Part shown: positions 57,380 to 64,000 of the stretch, in pieces
Position numbering within the stretch: the stretch's first letter is position 1
Layout: each line of letters opens with the position of its first letter
Assembly: GCA_025267735.1 (NCBI GenBank)
Contig: CM046303.1
Coordinates: 57,429,403 to 57,493,402 of the forward strand
Reading direction: 5' to 3'
From: Mactra quadrangularis
Lineage: Eukaryota > Mollusca > Bivalvia > Venerida > Mactridae
Length of the DNA stretch: 64,000 nucleotides
The notes under the pieces: model-generated
Told to the model about the DNA's origin: nothing
The model's database searches: none
Seen by the model: the letters and a program-made list of their open reading frames with translations, nothing else
Translations under genes and position numbers: made by a program

Positions 57380-57708
57380 CAGTAGCGTGTTCAATTACAC
57401 AAAACGTTACAGAACGTTACATAACGATACATTCGAAACTCCTCGGCCATTCGCTGCGAATAACCTAATCTAATACACAAATATGAGATCGTTAAGGCAA
57501 TGAGTGATGTTTTCAAAATTTACGGACTAAAAACGAAACATCCCTTAATGCCTAAACGATCATATATTTGTTTACTTTAACACCGGTAGTTTCAAAATAG
57601 CGTCTAAATATGTCCGAGATTATTCGCAGCGAATGGCCGAGGAGTTCCGAATGTATCGTTATGTAACGTTTTGTAACGTTCGCGGTAACTGAACGCAGGG
57701 CAGGGTTC
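57380..57708. mobile_element. Long foldback MITE (ACGTT family), copy 3
   Basis: Left cagtagcgtgttcaattaca, right (other strand) ccctgcgttcagttaccgcg. The long arms pair with each other, and the whole element aligns with copy 2 in reversed orientation. Contains taatacacaaatatgagatc and caaatatatgatcgtttagg as half-complementary middles. Confidence 0.92.
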
Positions 57709-60441
57709 TCAATACCAATATGGGTATGAGAATGCATATAGAAATACATGTAGAATGGACGAAGCCATCAACCTTATAAATAGAGATAACTTGAACACTA
57801 ACACAGATGAGTATCGTATCAATAATGGTTTGTGTCAATGCACATTGACAAATAGTCTCACAACAATATAATTCAATATCACACATTGTTTTTATTTAGA
57901 AATAGATTGACATTATCTTTTTGCTAGTGTACTGCTATATCATTTATTATTCACGATCGTTCATAATTATAACACGAGTCATAAATGATTCAGAACTATT
58001 CAAAACAAAACAAAAAGGAAATCAAATCAACGAGCTGTTGTTCTGATTGGTCTGTCCATAAGCATTTATGACACGTACCTGACGTGTGTGAATGTATTAT
58101 TCAGTTCAAGCATATTATACTGTAGTCGTTTATAGTTTTAAAGAAACATTTATGAAAATCATCACCTTACATAAAAAAGAAATACCACACACAAAGAACT
58201 AGAGAATTTCATTGTCTTATTTGTCAACCAACACACAGTATCCTTACTGAACCCCCTAGTATTTTATTTTCATTTTTGTTTGTGGTACCCCTTTTATGAC
58301 AAATATTTATAAATCTAAAACGATCTCCCTCTTTGCATTTTGGCGGCGTGGTAGGTCTGAGCGTTTTGACTGTTGCAGTGTCTGATATGTTTGTAACACC
58401 TTTTTAATATTCTAGACATATTCAAGTTGAACCATTATGTATACATCTTGATTAACTGCACTGTTATGGTAGTATCTTATGCAAATGTCTGTGTTGAGTG
58501 AGATCTTTGAAAATGAATCTGATAAACACTTCGTTACGAAAAATTTTCTTCAGAATAAATCTAACAGTTCGAGTTTAAAAAACATTTTAACGGTTTCAAA
58601 AAAATCATAAAAGACAACAATCCAAACTTCAAATATGATCTGGTATCAATTATCTGTAACGAATAATAAAAAGTTTACGATAAAAAATCAACATTGCTTC
58701 TAGGAAAAAATAATCTGTTTCGATGTAAGTTACAAATTACAAATTGATAACCAAGAACAGACAGTACACTATTTTCATTTGTCTAAAGGTTATTGTAATG
58801 TCAAAGACAATGTGAATAATAACTGATTTATATTTTGTGTAGAAAATTCTATCGACTTTATTGGAGCCATATCTGTAGTAAAATATATTAATTGATGAAT
58901 CTATAGTTTAGATCTTTGTCTTTGTTGGGATTTCTATAAGAAAAATTAATTAAAGTAATTATGTTCTATAAATGCGATAATGACTCTAGTTTCCTACACA
59001 CACAATAGTTGACCTGTTTTAAAGATATATCGATACGTATAATAACCAACACCGAGTCAATTGCTCAACAACTAAAAACTCGTAATTATTCTTAAAATAG
59101 ATTTGAGCTAGCATATGTGAACGATACTAAATATGAATACGTTTCTGAGTTATCAACAAAAAGTGTCTTTGCAGTCGAGATGATTTTAGAACCACTGAGA
59201 AGATATATAAGCGACAAGAGTGCATTATGCTTTTACTATCATTGTTTGATGTTTTAGGTTCTATGTGATGAATTCCATACTGTAATGCATTTAAATGAAA
59301 CATAATTATTTCATTTTTTGAGTTTGAATATAGGCTGTAAATTTTAGTGGCAACTTAAACAGACACATAACAGTTAACTTTAGATTTTAAATATTTTGTT
59401 TGGAACAAACAACATGCCTCGACGAAAGTCTTCTGCTGATCTTACTTTTACTGATATCCTGAATGTCAGTTATATCCTCTTTTATCGAATTCGACTCTTA
59501 TCTGAATTTGATCACAAATAAACAAGTCATATCTGTATTTTATTGTTTGAAAACGATGTTATAGAACAACAAAGACCATATCACTGATGTTTACGTTCTA
59601 CGTAAAGCAAGCATTGCACAAACCCAAACAAATAATCTTTATAGAACGATAACTTCAAGTTAGATAACTATCTTAACTACACGTTTGCCATTAGAAATGA
59701 AACAAATGAAGAGTGAAATACTTTTTGTTGGATGTTTTATTATTCCTTTCGTCAATGATAAGACCTGGAAATCAAATAAATAGTTTTTTAATAATCTAAT
59801 GGCGATTTATAAAAAAAAGAATTTTACGAGAATATTTATGAAAACTAAAGATTCTACAAATCTGACTGACATGTACATGAATTTTACATTAATATTTGAT
59901 TTAGCCTGTCGATATGTTCGTGCCTCTGATTTTTGATAAACAACTGACTGATAAGCAACCAGATATCAATATCATTTAAACGTATTTGATACGTTTTGAT
60001 AATTATGTTTTCGAAGAGACATTTGATAATGAATCGTTAGAACACCGCATTGTCTTTGTTCAATCTCCTTTACACCGAGAAACCACACATGCAACAAAAT
60101 TCCATAATAAGCCTAATAACATCGCTTGAAATAATTTCAAACAAATCGAGACATTGCTATTTAAAATGTACCCTGCAGTATAAACTAAGAATATAAAAAT
60201 ATGAAGACACAAAGGTAAACATGATTCAAAACAAATTAAACAGCGGTATTTACACTGCCATTTGTACTGTTATTGATACTGTTATGCCTAATCATCACGA
60301 AATGCCCCTGATGATAAAAATACTACCGCTACATTCGATAGTTTTCTATTCTTAAAAAATTAAACGCACGTGCAAGCTGAATCGAATATTTGATACTACA
60401 AAACATGTCTACTAATATTAAGAGAAAGTAGAGCAGTAATA
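57709..60441. other. Longest stretch without a recognised feature
   Basis: About 2.7 kb of AT-rich DNA. I find no tandem repeat, SINE or inverted-repeat element, and no frame of note. A possible very decayed LINE-like stretch near 58700-58880 is discussed among the rejected items. Confidence 0.5.
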
Positions 60442-60803
60442 AGGGACTTTAGTCAGTTATTTCCCCTTGTATACTCTTCAAATAGGTAAGTCCAATTAGT
60501 TGGATTACTCGGATTTTACCCTTACTTTTCAATGTCAATTTGCCAAAATTAATCTTAAATTAATTTTTTGTAAATCGTTAAACTTGTTTGAAATTCAAGC
60601 TAAGTATTTTAAGGGTAAATAACTATCTTAATTTCATCACTTCAGTTAATATCTTTATCAACAAGAAAGATATTTGATGAAATATTTTGTTATCCTTACA
60701 TAGGACTTCAATGATAAAATCCGAGGATTCCAACTGTAAGGACCTATTTACCAATCAGATTGCTTCAGATTTTATCAAGGAAAGATAACTGACTTAAGTC
60801 TCT
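60442..60803. mobile_element. MITE family AGGGACTTAAGTCA, copy 2
   Basis: Left agggactttagtcagttatt, right on the other strand agagacttaagtcagttatc. The interior words actcttcaaatag, ccaattagttggattactc, cttacataggacttcaatga and taaaatccgaggattccaac match copy 1 at 40681. Confidence 0.85.
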
Positions 60804-60963
60804 AATTATATATAATTTTATATAGAAGTTAAAGGTTTGATTCATGATATAAAATACAATAACTCCTAGATTGATGTGTTTTATCTAATTAATATTCTAT
60901 TATACATCCTTTAGGATAGACGTCTTTCTTAGAAGTATATGAATGTTGGGTCTTAAAGACAAC

Positions 60964-61190
60964 TTAATTCATTTTATAGCTTTCATTCGGCTTTGTTATT
61001 GAATAAATACTGCCATGCTGCAATCGATCGATTTAAGAATTTGCGATCAATGTAATGAAAATGCTAGAGACAAAAACATAGAGGGGAATCGACATTTTGT
61101 ACTTATTTGGCAACACAAATAAATTTTATGGACGTATGAATTGAAACTAATATAATCGAGAAGTGAATAATATTCTTTTAGACGAGTTTC
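60964..61190. repeat. Dispersed repeat (CAATCGATCGAT family), copy 3
   Basis: Ordered words ggctttgttattgaataaat, actgccatgctgcaatcgat, cgatttaag, gtacttatttggcaacacaa, aatcgagaagtg. Confidence 0.8.
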
Positions 61191-61974
61191 GTGTTAATCT
61201 GACTACACAAACCTAATCATGTTTTATTTGACGATAATAAATTTTTCTTATGACTTAACTTTTACCGCTCTATCTGAATTCAGTTCAATTTTCAAGTCAA
61301 TTATAATATGTAATGTGATCAAAAGAACATAGTACTACATGTAAGTACGATAACTACTTTTTATTTGGTGCAAAACAAAATCATAAAACATCTAATATGC
61401 GTAAAGTAATGTGACAGTCGTAATGCTGAATCTTTTTAATTCATGGTTCAACAACCGTTTAATCGGTTATAGTAAAAACGTAAACTGACAATTCGGTTAC
61501 ATGATTGATCTAATTTTGGTAAAAGTACGGATAAATGTATGTTATATTGTTGATCGATGTGTTTTGAGTGACGTTTAATATAAAACTAGCAATATAATAT
61601 AATATTGTTTTAGACATTTCACATTGTCTAAAAAGATAATACATGTATCCGTGATACAAAATGGAAACAGACAAAAATTAAATGTTCTTAAAGTTAAATA
61701 TACATATTTTTATGCTGTGAAAGGATGATTTATTGGTATTATTTGTAGATGCTTTGAACACACTAGTCACTTACATCAAAGCTTCTGAACTAACGTTTTA
61801 GCACAATGATTATTAATATGATGATTGAGAAAAGATCAGTATGTTTTAAACCCCAGAAAATGTTTAGATCATAAAGACGAAGACAAAATCGATTCAAACT
61901 GATAACATGGTACTTGTACCATTGTCTCTGTATATATCTGCATTATAAAATGTAATAAACATTCTGAATGTTTG
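61191..61974. other. No recognisable feature
   Basis: AT-rich spacer. Confidence 0.4.
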
Positions 61975-62115
61975 TTTGTTTGGGTTCCACAGCGCACCAA
62001 CACCAAAAGGTCATATCGCGCCAAAAGCAATCAATGATACTATTAATTCAAACGATATTAATGATGTTAAGCTCTATATCTTATTATATACATTTAAAAC
62101 ATTCTGAATGATACA
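61975..62115 (-). mobile_element. LINE 3'-end relic (same family as 49400-50165)
   Basis: Minus strand reads ttttggcgcgatatgacctt, ttggtgttggtgcgctgtgg, aacccaaacaaacaaac. Upstream of this, gatactattaattcaaacga in the given strand matches the sequence just before the stem-loop at 50.07-50.1 kb. Only the 3' UTR survives, the usual result of 5' truncation during target-primed reverse transcription. Confidence 0.82.
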
Positions 62116-62725
62116 TGGTATACTAAATAACATTGTGTTTATCTCGTCCATTTTCTATTTGTCTCTTGGTAACATTATGTTATACAAACATACAAGGTAT
62201 AATTTATGTAGATTCACAATAACATCAGGCATTTTCTATGTTTTATGTTTCATTTTGAAATCATTTAATTTCATTGGCTATTAAGTCTTTATGCCACGTT
62301 ATATCAGGTCGACATATATCATTTTAATGATATAAGCATTTAGTACAATCACTAAGCTTCTTTTCTGTTTCATGTTTAAATATATACTGCGCACAGTGCA
62401 TCAGTTATACTTATGTTGTTATGCTTATAATAATAAAACATATGATTTGTCATATTTGCTTTTTTGCGAACAGCCCTATTACATTTAACAAACTTGTGAT
62501 ACCAATTGGTAGTTTTATTTACAAACTTGTCGAAATTTTAACCAAAACGTTTGATCACACAAAGCTCACACCGCAAACATATCGGTCCCGAAAATGATGT
62601 GAAGTAGCCATTTGCTAAGATTTAAAAGTATCATAATAATGGAATACCAATACAAGAATCTTAAATATGGTAAACGATACATGTATATAAATAGATAAGT
62701 GAACATATACAGGGTGGAGAATCAA
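62116..62725. other. No recognisable feature
   Basis: AT-rich spacer. Confidence 0.4.
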
Positions 62726-63168
62726 AACCAGTTCGTATCACTCAAAACGTAAACAAACGGACGCCATTTTGGAAAATTTCAGGTAATTTTTCTAATTTAC
62801 TCTTTTATTCGTCCACTAATGAAAAAACGAAAATTACTATAACACGCTACTCATTTTTCCGCTTCTAGTGGTGTATATTACCTACAGATTCAATTAGAAT
62901 TTCAACAAATTATCCCGGACATTGGAATCGAAGTGAGCAAAAATTGGATCGTATTTGACGGATGCGAACTGGTTCAAATTCACACTTTAGCCTAGTTTAT
63001 CACAAAAAAGCATTTATTCTCGTTTAAATTGCTATGTATAACCCACGGAACACGTATGTAGTCTTGTAGTAAAGTATCAACTCCTCCAGATATAGTTAGG
63101 ACATAAAAATAGAATTTTTGAAGAATGATGCGAACCGGTTCAGATTAATACAATGATACAAACCGGTT
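62726..63168. promoter_or_regulatory. Cluster of four AACCGGTT-type motifs
   Basis: aaccagtt at 62726 (inverted context ggttcgtatc), aactggtt at 62968, aaccggtt at 63133 and aaccggtt at 63161. Three sit in a longer shared word gatgcgaac(c/t)ggttca. AACCGGTT is the palindromic consensus of Grainyhead/CP2-type transcription factors. The longer shared context equally fits a small dispersed repeat. Confidence 0.35.
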
Positions 63169-64000
63169 AAGATTTATGATATTTTACTTTTATACTTCAT
63201 TTGCATACGTTCTTTGTCATGTCTGTTTCACGGCATTAATATTAAAAACAAATCGTCATTCTGTACACAAACGGTCTGACTGACCTTTGTACGGTAACGC
63301 CGAGCATCATGGGTAAAACTTTTTATTTAACTGAAATCACGTGGCAATGTTTTTATTCTAATAATTTCCCCCAACAAGTATACTCAACAAATTAGAGTAT
63401 GTATTTTGTTTCTACTCAATAAAATTTACTATCCAACCAGCTTTCCTCATAGTAATAAATCTCCGTCGTAACGTGTTTACATCTGTCATTCTTTACACAG
63501 ACATTTGAAATCGAAAGTAGAATACACAGTTTAACTATGCATCGGTACCTTTCGATGTTTAAATGTATTTTGAATACATGGATTTATATTCCTGTAGCTA
63601 TAATTGATAATTTATTTTAAATTTTAACAATGATTTTGTCAAAAACCGAAAAAATCCAAAGATTTTGTCTTCATGCGCCGCACTATATTCTGTTGCGTAC
63701 TAAAACGCCGAAATCTGGGAAGGTTGGCGGGTTAGTATATGGGTGATATCTTCACCATCTATTTATAGAATGCAATGTCGTTCATTTAAATGTCGAACAG
63801 TATTGTACCATAATTATTTTAGGACCAAAATTAAAAACACACATGTTTTCCCTTTCTCGACCGACGACCAAAAAACCCGACCACTCAAAAGTTTTCATTG
63901 CCGAAATCAAGATTTTTTTTTCAATCCAATCTGGATGTAGGACTTTTAACAACGACTTTTTTCCGACCCGGCGTTCAAGCAGTGATTCATTTTGCCGTGC
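63169..64000. other. No recognised feature to the window end
   Basis: A 65-codon plus frame (63743-63940) lies in a less AT-rich stretch with ccgacccggcg near the end. No domain is recognised. It could be the edge of an element or gene continuing beyond the window. Confidence 0.35.

Noticed and set aside
58700..58880. Possible decayed LINE ORF2 tail (a KLQI-like stretch followed by Cys/Asn-rich residues)
   Set aside because: The resemblance is confined to a few residues in shifting frames and could be chance in AT-rich DNA. A translated search would be needed.

Overview
This is non-coding, repeat-dense DNA from an animal nuclear genome. It is AT-rich, no open reading frame exceeds 193 codons, and I see no convincing host gene, no real tRNA or rRNA gene, no operon-like layout and no CRISPR. 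The abundance of tRNA-headed SINEs, short inverted-repeat (MITE) transposons, long tandem arrays and the recurring word tacatgta suggests a marine invertebrate, most likely a bivalve mollusc. That assignment rests on pattern familiarity, not on a search.

Layout. 0-9 kb: small direct repeats, GC-rich hairpins, a 42-bp minisatellite, two SINE fragments and a Tc1-like MITE. 8.9-16.3 kb: an array of about 7.6 monomers of a ~0.96-kb satellite, passing at its right edge into decayed, related units and a two-copy block (16.5-18.1 kb). 18-24.6 kb: SINEs of three kinds plus inverted-repeat elements, including one flanked by TTAA and one flanked by an 11-bp direct repeat. 24.6-27.1 kb: two shorter arrays (76-bp and 38-bp periods). 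27.4-32.4 kb: four units of a ~1.34-kb tandem repeat. Three carry the same 5'-truncated SINE and the fourth has the empty site. 32.6-64 kb: a mosaic of SINEs, at least ten inverted-repeat elements, several unclassified dispersed repeats, two decayed LINE ORF2 fragments and one LINE 3'-end relic.

How the parts relate. The LINE relic at 49.4-50.2 kb keeps a recognisable RNase H domain with the catalytic Glu codon replaced by a stop. Its 3' end folds into a stem-loop whose loop words (ATATGACC, TGTGTTG) and trailing CCCAAaCAAA recur at the 3' ends of two different tRNA-derived SINE families. This fits a LINE/SINE partnership in which the LINE machinery recognises the shared tail. A second link joins the 0.96-kb satellite to a foldback transposon family (44.99, 50.88 and 57.38 kb) and to an isolated relative at 39.1 kb: all share a module around TTTAGACGCCAT, so the satellite monomer may have grown from such an element. 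No new multi-gene system is present. What is notable is the interplay of mobile elements and tandem arrays.
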